Shown: positions 26,614-35,769 of the stretch, piece by piece
Position numbering within the stretch: the first letter of the stretch is position 1
Layout: every line of letters begins with the position of its first letter
Origin: CAVQFO01 sp963711725
Lineage (GTDB): Bacteria > Pseudomonadota > Gammaproteobacteria > Nitrococcales > Aquisalimonadaceae
Length of the DNA stretch: 40,961 nucleotides
Direction of reading: 5' to 3'
Assembly: GCA_963711725.1 (NCBI GenBank)
Contig: CAVQFO010000056.1
Location: forward strand, 1-40,961
The notes under the pieces: model-generated
What the model was told of the DNA's origin: nothing
Database searches by the model: none
The model's input: only the letters and a program-made list of their open reading frames with translations
Made by a program: the position numbers and the translations under genes

Positions 26614-28808
26614 ATGACCGAGCAAACCGCACACCGAAGCGGTTCGGCCTTTGCTCGACGCTTTCTGGTGATCTGGGTTCCGCTGTGCCTGGTGTCGGCT
26701 CTCTTGGCCGTGCTGTTCTACCGTGCCGAGTCGCACGCCATTCTCACCGTGACCCGCCAAGGCGCCAGGCAGGCGGTCCGGCTGGGGGTTCAATCCGTAT
26801 ATTCCGACATCGCCGGGGTGGAATCGGACCTCCTGTTTCTGGCCAACGTGCCGGCCCTGGACCAGTGGCTCGGCGATACCGAGACAGCCTCCCGTCACCG
26901 CCTGGAGACGACCTACGAGGGCTTCATGCGGACCAAGCTCTCCTACGACCAGATCCGTCTTCTGAACCTCTCGGGCCAGGAAATCCTGAGGCTGAACTGG
27001 AACCAGGGCGAACCCGTCGCCGTGTCCAAGGGCGACCTTCAGGACAAGAGCAACCGCTATTACGTCAAGCCGGCAACAAACCTCCGGCGCAACGGCATCT
27101 ACATTTCGCCCTTCGATCTCAACGTCGAACACGGTGCCCTGGAACAGCCTTACAAGCCAGTTATCCGCTTCGCCACACCCGTCTACGACAGCGGCGGAGT
27201 GAAGCGTGCGCTGCTAATCGTGAATTTTCTGGGCAGCCGCCTGCTTGGCGCATTGGATAGCCTGGGGCGGGGCCGGCAACGTGATCTTTGGCTGTTGAAT
27301 AGCGATGGCTACTGGATGACGGGGCTGAAACCCGGGGATCGTTGGGGGTTCATGTTTCCGTCCCGGCATTCTTCCACCATGGCGCAACGCTTTCCGTACG
27401 CCTGGCGCGCCATGAAATCCAGCAAGGACGGTGTCGCGCAAACCCGCGACGGCGGTCTCGTGGCCTTCCAGTCCATGCTCCTGGCCGGTACCGGCACGGA
27501 CAAAGACACGACCCGCCGTTGGATCCTGGCCGCCTACCTTCCCCCAGCCGCGATCACCGCCGCCACCGCCACCCTGGCCCATCGAACGGAGTGGGCCTAC
27601 GCCGGTCTCGTGGTCCTGTTCGCCGCCGCCGCATGGTTTGCCGCCGCGCTCGGAATCCGCCGCGCCGAAGCGGAATCCCGGCTCCGGGCCAGCGAGTCGC
27701 GCATGCGAACGCTGCTTGAAGCGGCCCCCGACGCCGTAATCACATGCGATGCCCGGGGCCGAATCGAATTCCTCAATCCCCAAGCCGAGTGCATGTTCGG
27801 CTACAGCCGGCGGGAATTGGTGGGCCAGCCCATCGAAGTCCTGGTGCCCGAGCGCTATCACCATCACCATGAGGATCTGAGAAACGGCTATATCGCCAAT
27901 CCCAAGGTGCGGGAGCTCGGCAGCGGCCAGGAACTGTGGGGGCGGCGCAAGGACGGCAGCGAAATCCCCGTGGCCATCAGCCTCGGCCCCGTGCTCAACG
28001 AGCGGGGCCAAATGGAATCCGTGTTCGCCGACATTCGCGACGTCACCCAACGGCGCCGTGCGGACAACGAAATCCATGCGCTTAACACCCGGCTGGCCGT
28101 CCAGAACCAGGAGCTTCAGAGCGTCAACCACGAACTGGAGGCCTTCAGCTATTCCGTCTCACATGATCTGCGCGCGCCGCTTCGCGCCGTCGACGGCTTC
28201 AGCCGCATCCTGCAGAACGAGCTGCACCACAAACTGGACGCCGCCGCCCAGGACAAGCTGGCGCGGGTGCGCCGCGCTGCCCAACACATGGGTGAGCTGA
28301 TCGACGACCTGCTCAAGCTCTCTCGGGTCAGCCGCGCCGATATCAAACGCGAGCCCGTGGACCTCAGCGCCATGGCGCGGGAGATCGTCGAGGAGCTGCA
28401 TAACCGCGATCCGGAGCGATCGGTCCGGGCGGACATCGCCGAGGGTCTGTCGACCAAAGCCGACAGCCGCCTGATTCGGGTGGCGCTGGAGAATCTGCTC
28501 AGCAACGCCTGGAAGTTCACCTCCGAGCGGGAGGAAGGGCGAATCGAGTTCGGCTCCACCGCGGACGCGGCGCCGAACAGCGATTCTTCGTCCGCGACAA
28601 CGGTGCCGGCTTCGACATGGCCTATGCCGATAAGCTGTTCGGGGCCTTCCAGCGGTTGCACGATGCAGTGGAGTTCCCGGGAACGGGCATCGGACTGGCC
28701 ACGGTACAGCGGGTTATCCATAAACATGGCGGCCGGGTCTGGGCCGATGGTGCAGTGGATCGCGGCGCAACCTTCTATTTCGAGCTACCACAAGGAGTCG
28801 GGGAATGA
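26614..28808 (+). pseudogene. PAS-domain membrane sensor histidine kinase, one apparent frameshift
   Basis: It has two membrane helices (about residues 15-35 and 328-350) enclosing a large periplasmic sensor resembling double-Cache domains. A PAS domain follows (about 368-490; LEAAPDAVITCDARGRIEFL), then HisKA with His517 in FSYSVSHDLRAPLRAV and the N-box NLLSNAWKFT. At 28567-28573 the frame breaks: the kinase end (VRDNGAGFDMAYADKLFGAF, G-box GTGIGLATVQ) continues in another frame to the TGA at 28806. Restoring one base, for example G in gcggcgcc, gives a continuous ~730-aa kinase. The corrected stop overlaps the next gene's ATG (ATGA), which supports the corrected reading. As written, the ATP-lid region would be lost. 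Confidence 0.8.
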
Positions 28809-29248
28809 GCGAAAAGGCCATCCTGCTGGTCGAAGACAACCCGGACGACGAATTGCTCACCCTCAACGCGTTCGAGTCCAACGGCATCCGTAATCCCGTT
28901 GTCGTGGCCCGCAACGGCGTACAGGCATTGGATTATCTCTTCGGCACCGGCATTCATGGAGGCAGAGATATTTCCGATCAGCCCGCTGTGGTGCTGCTGG
29001 ACCTCAAACTCCCCAAGATCAGCGGGTTGGAGGTATTGGAGCGCATTCGCGACGACCCGCGGACCCACCTGCTGCCGGTGGTAATCCTGACGTCGTCGGT
29101 CGAAGAGGAGGATCGCGTGAAAGGCTACACCCTCGGAGCCAACAGCTATGTCCGCAAACCGGTGGACTTCGATGCCTTCGTCCGCGCGGCGGGGCAACTC
29201 GGGCTCTACTGGCTCCTCCTCAACGCACCTCCCACCGGTCCCTGCTGA
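28805..29248 (+). CDS. Rcp1-like single-domain response regulator
   Basis: A 147-aa receiver domain with no output domain: ILLVEDNPDDELL (acidic pocket near residues 10-14), phospho-acceptor Asp in VVLLDLKLPKISG (about 66), then ILTSS and YVRKPVDFDAF (conserved Lys). The D-N-P-D-D-E-L-L form and the long loop before the phospho-Asp are typical of Rcp1-type partners of phytochrome-like or PAS kinases. It overlaps the kinase stop by 4 bases and lies just before the REC-PAS-GGDEF-EAL gene, so it probably relays signal between them. Confidence 0.9.
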   Translation: MSEKAILLVEDNPDDELLTLNAFESNGIRNPVVVARNGVQALDYLFGTGIHGGRDISDQPAVVLLDLKLPKISGLEVLERIRDDPRTHLLPVVILTSSVEEEDRVKGYTLGANSYVRKPVDFDAFVRAAGQLGLYWLLLNAPPTGPC

Positions 29249-29262
29249 AAGGACATGCGGCC

Positions 29263-31341
29263 ATGACGCCCGGCGACGAAACCCGGCCCCTGGTCCACGC
29301 GCTTATAGTCGAGGACTCCGAAGACGACGCGCTGCTGCTGGTCAATCACATTGACGAGCGGGGTTATCGGCTTCGGTGGCGCCGCGTGCAAACCCCGGAA
29401 GATCTGAAGTGCGCCCTGCGGGACGAGATCTGGGACGTGGTGTTTTCCGATTTCGCGATGCCCCGGTTCTCCGGTACGGATGCCCTGGCCATCACTCGGG
29501 CATACGACAGCGATATCCCCTTCATCTTCATTTCCGGCACCATCGGCGAGGAAACCGCCGTCGCTGCCATGAAGGCGGGCGCCCAGGACTACGTGATGAA
29601 GGAGAACCTGGCGCGACTGACTCCGGCGCTGGACCGGGAGCTGGCCGAAGCCCGGGGCCGCCGGGAACGCCGCCGCGTCCAGCAAAACCTCCGGAAGCTA
29701 TCCCTGGTGGTGGAACAGGCCGCGGACAGCGTGTTCGTCACGGACCGCGAACGCCGCATCGAATATGTGAATCCCGCTTTCGAGCGCCTGACCGGCTATC
29801 GGTCCGAGGAAGTGATCGGCAAGACTCCGGAATTCCTGGATTCCGGCCTGGAGGACCCCGGGCGCCGCCAAGCATCTGGGACACGGTGGAACAAGGCAGC
29901 ATCTTTCGCGGCACCTTGATCGGCCGCCGGAAGACCGGTGGCCTGATCTACGAGGAAAAGGTGATCACGCCGCTCAAGGACCGCACCGGGACAATCACCC
30001 ATTTCGTATCAACGGGCCGGGACATCACCGAGCGGCGGCGATTCCAGGCCGAAATCCGCCACTGGGCGACTCACGATGCCCTGACCGGCCTGCCGAACCG
30101 CGTCCTGCTGCTGGATCGCATCCATTCCCAATTGGAACGCGCCCGGCCCGGAAGTAAACGGGTCGCCGTCATTTCCCTGAACCTTGACCACTTCAAGCGA
30201 ATCAACCAGGGATTGGGACACGCTGCCGGCGATCAAGTGCTCCGTGAGGTTTCCGACCGGCTGAATAACCGATGCACGCCGAGCGCCACTCTGGCGCGGG
30301 TCGGCAACGACGATTTCGTGGTCGTCGTGGGCGATCTCCAGTCGGCCGGCCCGGTTCTGGGCGCGCTGCACAGGCTGCGCCAGGCCTTCGACCGGCCGCT
30401 CCGGATCGCCGGCCAGGATATCTTCGTCAGTGTAAGCGCCGGAATCGCCATAACCCCCGATGATGGCGAGGACGCCGACACGGTACTTCGCAACGCCGAT
30501 GCCGCACTACGCCGCGCCAAGGCCCTGGGCCCGAGGGAATACCAGTTCTATTCGCCGGACATGAACGCCCGAGGCCACGAATTGCTGGCGATGGAAACCG
30601 ACCTCCGCCGCGCCATCGAGCAGCAGGAGTTCGTTCTTCACTATCAGCCCCAGATGGACCTCCGAACGGCCGCGTGCTGAGCGTGGAAGCGCTATTGCGC
30701 TGGCACCATCCCCGCCATGGCCTTTGCCGCCGGGCCGATTCGTACCCATGCTCGAGGAAACGGGGCTGATCGTCCGGGTCGGCGGCTGGGTGATCCAGCA
30801 GGCGTGCGCCGACTGGCACGCCCGCTTCTCCGGCGGCTCGAAACCGATGCGGGTCGCCGTGAACGTGTCCGCCCGGCAGTTTGCCGACCAACGCCTGATC
30901 GAACATGTCCGGAATGTGTTAAAGGACGGCGGCATCCCGCCGCACTGCCTGGAACTGGAAATCACTGAAGACACCCTAATGCAGGATATCGGAAAGACCG
31001 AAGACATCCTGCGCGCCTGCGGCTCCCTGGGCGTCCGGCTGGCGGTGGACGATTTCGGAACAGGCTATTCCTCCATGGCGTATCTCAAACGCTTCCCCAT
31101 CGATATCCTTAAGATCGACCAGACGTTCATCCGTGGCGTTCCCGGCGATGCCAACGACGCCGCCATTACCGAGGCCAGCATCCTGCTGGCCCACAAACTG
31201 GGCCTGGAGGTCATCGCCGAAGGAGTGGAAAACGAGGCCCAGATGACCTTCTTGCGCTCCCATGGCTGCGACGTGGCCCAAGGTTTCCTGGTGGGCTGCC
31301 CTGCCCCCCTCGACGACCACGGTCCCGCACAAAACTCGTGA
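29263..31341 (+). pseudogene. REC-PAS-GGDEF-EAL protein with three apparent frameshifts
   Basis: The protein is readable in three frame segments plus a short bridge. The receiver domain (HALIVEDSEDDALLL, phospho-Asp in VFSDFAMP) and the PAS (EQAADSVFVTDRERRIEYV) lie in 29263-29870. After a shift at about 29870-29880 come the PAS end and a GGDEF domain whose signature is GNDDF (30303-30317). A second shift near 30667-30671 precedes SVEALLRW (EAL at 30686-30694). A third in the T run at 30723-30725 restores the EAL domain, with EITE, DDFGTGYSS, KID and AEGVE. Each is fixed by one added base. The degenerate GNDDF suggests little cyclase activity, while the EAL catalytic residues are kept, so cyclic-di-GMP hydrolysis is more likely if the gene is intact. 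Confidence 0.8.
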
Positions 31342-31691
31342 CGGCAGCAGCCCTGATTTCATCGTTCTCGAGGGTTTGCACCCCCGGGCGGATCCGGGCA
31401 GGAACGCGACAGCGCCGGCGATGTCACCCAGAACACGGCCTGAAACGATCTGGATTCGGCGCGGCGAACAATTCCCGGGGGCGCGTACTTTGATTCGGGC
31501 GGCTGGGATGGTCGAGCCCATCTCCCCGAGCCACCCGTCCAGCGACGATGGACCTTCCGTTCCTCATCTGGGACCATATGATCCGAATCTGATCGTTTCA
31601 TCGGCGAGCGGCCATTCCGGGCACTCGCTATCGGGGGTATGAGCGGCTGGTCGGGACCACGGGGGGCAGCCGGTCGGGAGAGTGGACAGAC
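31342..31691. other. 350-base spacer before the MarR gene
   Basis: No protein-coding signal or RNA family is recognised. A small CCCGG/CCGGG hairpin without a T run lies near 31384. The spacer must contain the promoter of the MarR gene, but I find no convincing -35/-10 pair or clear palindromic operator. Confidence 0.4.
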
Positions 31692-32207
31692 ATGGACGGA
31701 ACGAAGAAGAGGACCCGCAAAAGCACGGTGGAAAGCGTCGCCCAGCTCTATCGGCGGCCCGGCTTTCTGATCCGGCGCTGTTTTCAGGTTTCCGCGTCGA
31801 TTTTCACCGAGGAATGCGCGTCGCTGGACCTGACCACGCGCCAGTACGGCATCCTGGTCATGCTCAACGAGAAGGGCGGCCTCAGCCAGAGGGCGCTCGC
31901 CCTGGCATTGGGGCTGGACCGATCCACCACCGCCATGGTGGTCGGCCTGATGGAGCGCAAGGGCTGGATCCACCGGGAACGGGATCCAGAGGACGCCCGG
32001 CGGCGCATCGTCACCATTACCGCCAGCGGGGACAACATTCTGCACCAGGCCCAGCCCATGGCGATCCGGGCGAAGGACCGGCTGCTGGCCGGCCTTTCCC
32101 CGGACGAGCAGACCCAGTTCCTGGCCCTGATGGAGAAGATCCTGGCGGAAACAGGCGATACCGTGCGCGTTCCCCTGGAATGGGACTACAAGCCGGCCCG
32201 CGATTAG
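31692..32207 (+). CDS. MarR-family transcriptional regulator
   Basis: A 171-aa winged-helix protein. Dimerisation helices flank a wHTH: LTTRQYGILVMLNEKGGLSQ, recognition region LALALGLDRSTTAMVVGLME, then the wing R-x-R-D-P-E-D-A-R-R-R-I-V (about residues 95-108), a clear MarR signature. The ligand is unknown. It converges on the lipid-modification operon, whose last gene ends 21 bases away on the other strand, so it could control that locus, but this is only proximity. Confidence 0.9.
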   Translation: MDGTKKRTRKSTVESVAQLYRRPGFLIRRCFQVSASIFTEECASLDLTTRQYGILVMLNEKGGLSQRALALALGLDRSTTAMVVGLMERKGWIHRERDPEDARRRIVTITASGDNILHQAQPMAIRAKDRLLAGLSPDEQTQFLALMEKILAETGDTVRVPLEWDYKPARD

Positions 32208-32227
32208 CGGGCCGACGTGGCTCCTCC

Positions 32228-32641
32228 CTAGACGATCCGGCGCTTGATCATCCGGATCAACCCACCCAGCACCGGCACCTTCTCGTAGATTTCCTCGCCG
32301 GTGTCCATGTAATCGCGGTGATAGGTCACCCGGTCGTCGCGGCCGAAGCGCAGGTGGGTGGAACCGCGGACAGTCATGGCCCGCCCGTTCAAACCGAAAT
32401 GGAAGTCCCAGGTCATGAATGCCTGGCCGTCGTATTCCATGCGGTCGACGATTTCGAACCGCGGATGTTCCAGCTTCTCGAACATCCGGGCGAAGACGCC
32501 GCGCAAGGTTTCCCGATCCTCCACCACCTGAAAGCCGTCCTTGAAGTACAAATCCTCGGCGTAGTAGTTGCCGATATCGTCCAGGCTTACGGGGTTCAGC
32601 CCCTCGTACCAGGCAATCAACCGCTGCAGCCGCACGCTCAT
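32228..32641 (-). CDS. SnoaL-like / NTF2-fold protein
   Basis: A 137-aa single-domain alpha+beta barrel protein: an N-terminal helix RLIAWYEGLNPVSLDDIGNYYAED, then FKDGF and beta strands with MTWDFHFGLNG and THLRFGRDDRVTYHRDYMD. This is the pattern of NTF2-like/SnoaL-like proteins. It is the last gene of the eight-gene operon, overlapping the SDR gene by 4 bases. Related loci elsewhere carry the same family next to an SDR. The reaction is unknown. Confidence 0.85.
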   Translation of the reverse strand: MSVRLQRLIAWYEGLNPVSLDDIGNYYAEDLYFKDGFQVVEDRETLRGVFARMFEKLEHPRFEIVDRMEYDGQAFMTWDFHFGLNGRAMTVRGSTHLRFGRDDRVTYHRDYMDTGEEIYEKVPVLGGLIRMIKRRIV

Positions 32642-33414
32642 GTGCCTACCGCCTTCCGGATGATCCGGAAATAGAGCCCATGGGGAAGCCGTGCCAAGGC
32701 CTTTAGCACCGCGGTAAAGCGCCACGGGAAATGGGTTTCGAAGCGGCCGCGCTCCAGACCGGCGAGCAGCGCTTGGGCCGCCGCCTCCGGTTCCATCAGC
32801 GCAGGCATGCGGAACGTGTTCTGGTCGGTCAAGGGGGTGCGAACGAAACCCGGGTTCACCAGGTAGACCCCCAGGCCTCGCGGGTGCAGATCCAGATACA
32901 GGGACTCGGCGAGATTGATCAGTGCCGCCTTGGTCGGGCCGTAGACCACGGCCTGCGGCAAACCGCGATAGCCGGCCACGCTTGCCACCAGGACCACACC
33001 GCCCGCGCCTTGCTCGAGGAGCACGGGCAGCACGGCGGCAAGCCCCTTTAACGTCCCTCCCAGGTTGGTCTCCACCATGGGCGCGGCCCGTGCCCAGTCC
33101 AGGTCCCAGGCCCGCAGCGGCGCATAGGCACCGGCCATGAACACCACCAGATCGACCCCGCCCCAAGCCGCGTTGATCCGGCCAAGGGACGACTCCCAGG
33201 CCGCCGAATCCGTCACGTCCATGGGCAGCGCCAATACGCGATCTTCGTGGCCGCTCACCAGGGTTTCCAGGGCCTGCGCGTTGCGGGCGCTGACCGCGAC
33301 CCGCGCCCCCTTTCGGGTCAGGTTTCGTGCCAGCGCGCGGCCGATGCCGGTGCTGGCACCCACCAGCCAGACCCGCCGATCCTGCCAGTCTCGAATCCTG
33401 GGGTTCAGGCTCAT
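32638..33414 (-). CDS. Short-chain dehydrogenase/reductase
   Basis: A 258-aa NAD(P)-dependent oxidoreductase. The cofactor motif GASTGIG is at 19-25, the Asn region reads VFMAGAYAP, the catalytic Ser is in VLVASVAGY, and the Y-x-x-x-K is YGPTK (158-162). It ends in the PGFVRTPLTDQN substrate loop. The start ATG at 33414 overlaps the DUF3833 gene by 4 bases. Substrate is unknown; the neighbourhood suggests a fatty-acyl or lipid-derived carbonyl. Confidence 0.93.
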   Translation of the reverse strand: MSLNPRIRDWQDRRVWLVGASTGIGRALARNLTRKGARVAVSARNAQALETLVSGHEDRVLALPMDVTDSAAWESSLGRINAAWGGVDLVVFMAGAYAPLRAWDLDWARAAPMVETNLGGTLKGLAAVLPVLLEQGAGGVVLVASVAGYRGLPQAVVYGPTKAALINLAESLYLDLHPRGLGVYLVNPGFVRTPLTDQNTFRMPALMEPEAAAQALLAGLERGRFETHFPWRFTAVLKALARLPHGLYFRIIRKAVGT

Positions 33415-33959
33415 TTGCCCCCTCCCTGCCCATCGGGCTTGCGGAAGAACAAGGTGACCTGCCCCACTTCGAAACCGAATTTGGTCATGGTCGCGCGGTT
33501 GAGCAGGGTGTGGTCGTCCACCAGATACATCCAGTCGTTCATGCTCACATGGTAGACGTCGCCGTCCACCGGCAGCACCAGCGTGTAGTGCCAGTTGAAG
33601 GCGTTGCCGTAGGCGGCGCCGCGGGCCGTGCCCTCCACGTCCGGTGCTGTCCCGGTATAGCGGTGCCTGTCCACCCGCGTCAGTGTCCACACGCGCTGGC
33701 TGGTGGTGCCGTCGGCGTAGGTGAAATTCTCGGTCAAGGTGCCCGTGTCGCCCTTCCATCGGCCCACCATGGCGACGTGAAAGCGTTTGACCACAGTGCC
33801 GTCCCGTTTCTGGAACATGCCCCAGGCCTCCAGCGGGCCGCTCAGGAACGTTTGCAGATCCAGAATCGGGCGCTGGTCCTTGTAGTGTTCGACGGACACA
33901 CTGCTGCAGCCGGAAAGAACCAGCGCGCAGGCAATGGCGAGCGTGAGACGTGAAATCAT
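33411..33959 (-). CDS. DUF3833 lipoprotein
   Basis: 182 aa with a lipoprotein signal peptide ending LVLSGC (lipobox Cys18). The mature domain has the DUF3833 blocks LQTFLSGPLEAWGMFQKRDG, RFHVAMVGRWKG and MNDWMYLVDDHTLLNRATMT. It is probably anchored in the outer membrane. It overlaps both neighbours by 4 bases. Members of this family recur with CFA-like methyltransferases and DUF1365 proteins, so a role in modified-lipid handling is inferred. Confidence 0.9.
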   Translation of the reverse strand: MISRLTLAIACALVLSGCSSVSVEHYKDQRPILDLQTFLSGPLEAWGMFQKRDGTVVKRFHVAMVGRWKGDTGTLTENFTYADGTTSQRVWTLTRVDRHRYTGTAPDVEGTARGAAYGNAFNWHYTLVLPVDGDVYHVSMNDWMYLVDDHTLLNRATMTKFGFEVGQVTLFFRKPDGQGGGK

Positions 33960-35251
33960 GACGATATCCCAAGTTTGACAGAAGCGGCGGAGACATGAGG
34001 CCGGGCCCAGAGCATCCCGGCCGCAGTGAGTTTCAGGGCGCAGGGCAACAAGGCGTAGACGGCGGCCAGGGCGAAGGACCCCGCACCGGCCTCGCCCCCG
34101 GGCTCGTAGCCGAGCCAAGCCAGCAGAGGCAGGCCAACACCGGCGGCCAATGCCAGGCTCAATTTGGACAACAGGCTCCAGAGCCCGAAGTAACTGCCGC
34201 CGCGCCGGCCGCCGCCGCCATCCCGGTCGATGACGTCGGCCAGCATGGACGGCGGCAAGGCCAGATCCGCGCCCAGAGCCAGGCCGGACATGGCGCAGAT
34301 AACGGTGAATTCGATGGCGTCTCCCGCGCCCAGGAAAAATGCCCAGACAAAGGCCAACACCGCCACACCCATGGACGCCAGCCAGGCGCCGCGCTTGCCC
34401 CAATGCCGGGACAGGCGCACCCACAGCGGCATCCCGGCCGCGCCGCTGAGGAAGTAGACGGCCAGGAACGCCCCGGCCCACTGCTCCAGGCCAAGAATGG
34501 AGTCCACGTAGAACAGCACCAGCGTGGCGGGAACAGCGGCGGCCATGCCGTTGACCAGGTAGACCGCCGCCAGGCGGCGGAAGCCCCGGTTGGCCAGGGC
34601 CCCTCGCAGAGCCGCAATGAAATCGAGGTGGGCTCCGCCTCCCGGGCCCGGCCGCGGCGCGGCGGCCACGGTCACCACGGCCGCGCTGACGAGCAGGGCG
34701 ACGAATACGCCGCTGAACGCCGTAAGGCCCAGGCGGGCGCCCAGGTGGGCCTGCATCCACTGGGGCAGAGCCGCCGCCAACAGGACTCCGACCAGCGACA
34801 GGCTCTCGCGGAACGCCGTAATTCGGGTGCGCTCATGGGGATCGGCGGACAACTCGGCGCCCCAGGCCTGATAGGCGATGGTGGCCAGGCTGAAGGCGCT
34901 GTAGATCAGCACCAGCATCAGCGCCAGCCACACGGCCAGTGCGAGGCCGTCCCAGGCGGGCGGATTGAACAGCCCGACGAATCCCAGGGCCAGCGGCGGT
35001 GCCGAAACAGCGATTAACGGACCACGGCGCCCGGCGAACCAGCGATCGGCCCAGTGGCCCAGCAATGGGTCCTGCAGCGTATCCACCAGGCGCGCGCCCA
35101 GCAGGACCAGGCCGGTGACCGCCAGCCCCAGGCCCAGGTCATCCGCATAGAACTTCGGCGCGACGATATAGACGGGCAGCGCCGCCATGGCCAACGGCAG
35201 AGCGAAGGCGGAGTATCGGGCCAGGGCGGCGTGCGAATGGCGGTTCATCAT
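33956..35251 (-). CDS. MFS transporter of the GPH (MelB-like) type
   Basis: 431 aa with about 12 predicted membrane helices. After the second helix comes LVDTLQDPLLGHWADR and then GRRGPLI, the cytoplasmic-loop motif D-P-x-x-G-x-x-x-D-R/GRR-x-P of glycoside-pentoside-hexuronide:cation symporters. It begins in an ATGATG/TGA overlap with the upstream gene. In a lipid-modification operon the cargo is unlikely to be a sugar: MFS_2 proteins also move lysolipids (e.g. LplT/Mfsd2 relatives), but that is speculation here. Confidence 0.85.
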   Translation of the reverse strand: MMNRHSHAALARYSAFALPLAMAALPVYIVAPKFYADDLGLGLAVTGLVLLGARLVDTLQDPLLGHWADRWFAGRRGPLIAVSAPPLALGFVGLFNPPAWDGLALAVWLALMLVLIYSAFSLATIAYQAWGAELSADPHERTRITAFRESLSLVGVLLAAALPQWMQAHLGARLGLTAFSGVFVALLVSAAVVTVAAAPRPGPGGGAHLDFIAALRGALANRGFRRLAAVYLVNGMAAAVPATLVLFYVDSILGLEQWAGAFLAVYFLSGAAGMPLWVRLSRHWGKRGAWLASMGVAVLAFVWAFFLGAGDAIEFTVICAMSGLALGADLALPPSMLADVIDRDGGGGRRGGSYFGLWSLLSKLSLALAAGVGLPLLAWLGYEPGGEAGAGSFALAAVYALLPCALKLTAAGMLWARPHVSAASVKLGISS

Positions 35252-35769
35252 TGATCCAGCCATGCTTCGCGTAGCGTGGGCAGCCGGGTTCCGGCGCCCA
35301 GCCAGATGGAGAAAAAGGCGCGGGCGAAGGCCGGATCGTCGACAACGCCCAACAGCTGCCGATGGGAATAGAAGCGCGCGCCCACGCCGGGAACGTTGAC
35401 GCCGATCAGGTAGTCACCGGAGCGGACCGCCGGGATGACGGCCCGCAACTGTTCCACCCAGGCGTTCACGCGCTGGGCGTCATACCCGAGCCGGTCAAGT
35501 TCGCCGCGGGTGCTGTCCAGGATCTGGTCCGCGCTGAAGTCCCGCCGGTAGCGGATTTCCACGGCGTAAGCGCCGCCGTTCGGCGATGCCCACAAGCGCG
35601 CCGAGTACACATCGAACCCCCACCAGGTCAGTTCCGCCTGCCCCCGCAGCACGAACGCCGGATAGTCGCGCCCGGCAACGCCCGGAAGGCTGGCGCCGAG
35701 AGCCGGGCCGGCAAACAGGAGCATGGCGGCCAGCTCAATCCGGACGAACCAACTGGATCTGGTGAACAT
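35248..35769 (-). CDS. Chalcone-isomerase-like exported protein
   Basis: 173 aa from the ATG at 35769, which is preceded by AGGGAGG about 9 bases upstream; an in-frame ATG at 35724 lacks a ribosome site. A signal peptide (1-27, ending LGA) is followed by the chalcone-isomerase-like fold: VFVLRGQAELTWWGFDVYSARLW-like blocks (AELTWWGFDVYSARLW) and FSADQILDSTRGELDRLGYD, ending with the FFSIWLGAGTR motif. The flavonoid active site is not expected in this bacterial periplasmic branch. It overlaps the methyltransferase gene by 35 bases. Confidence 0.85.
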   Translation of the reverse strand: MFTRSSWFVRIELAAMLLFAGPALGASLPGVAGRDYPAFVLRGQAELTWWGFDVYSARLWASPNGGAYAVEIRYRRDFSADQILDSTRGELDRLGYDAQRVNAWVEQLRAVIPAVRSGDYLIGVNVPGVGARFYSHRQLLGVVDDPAFARAFFSIWLGAGTRLPTLREAWLDQ

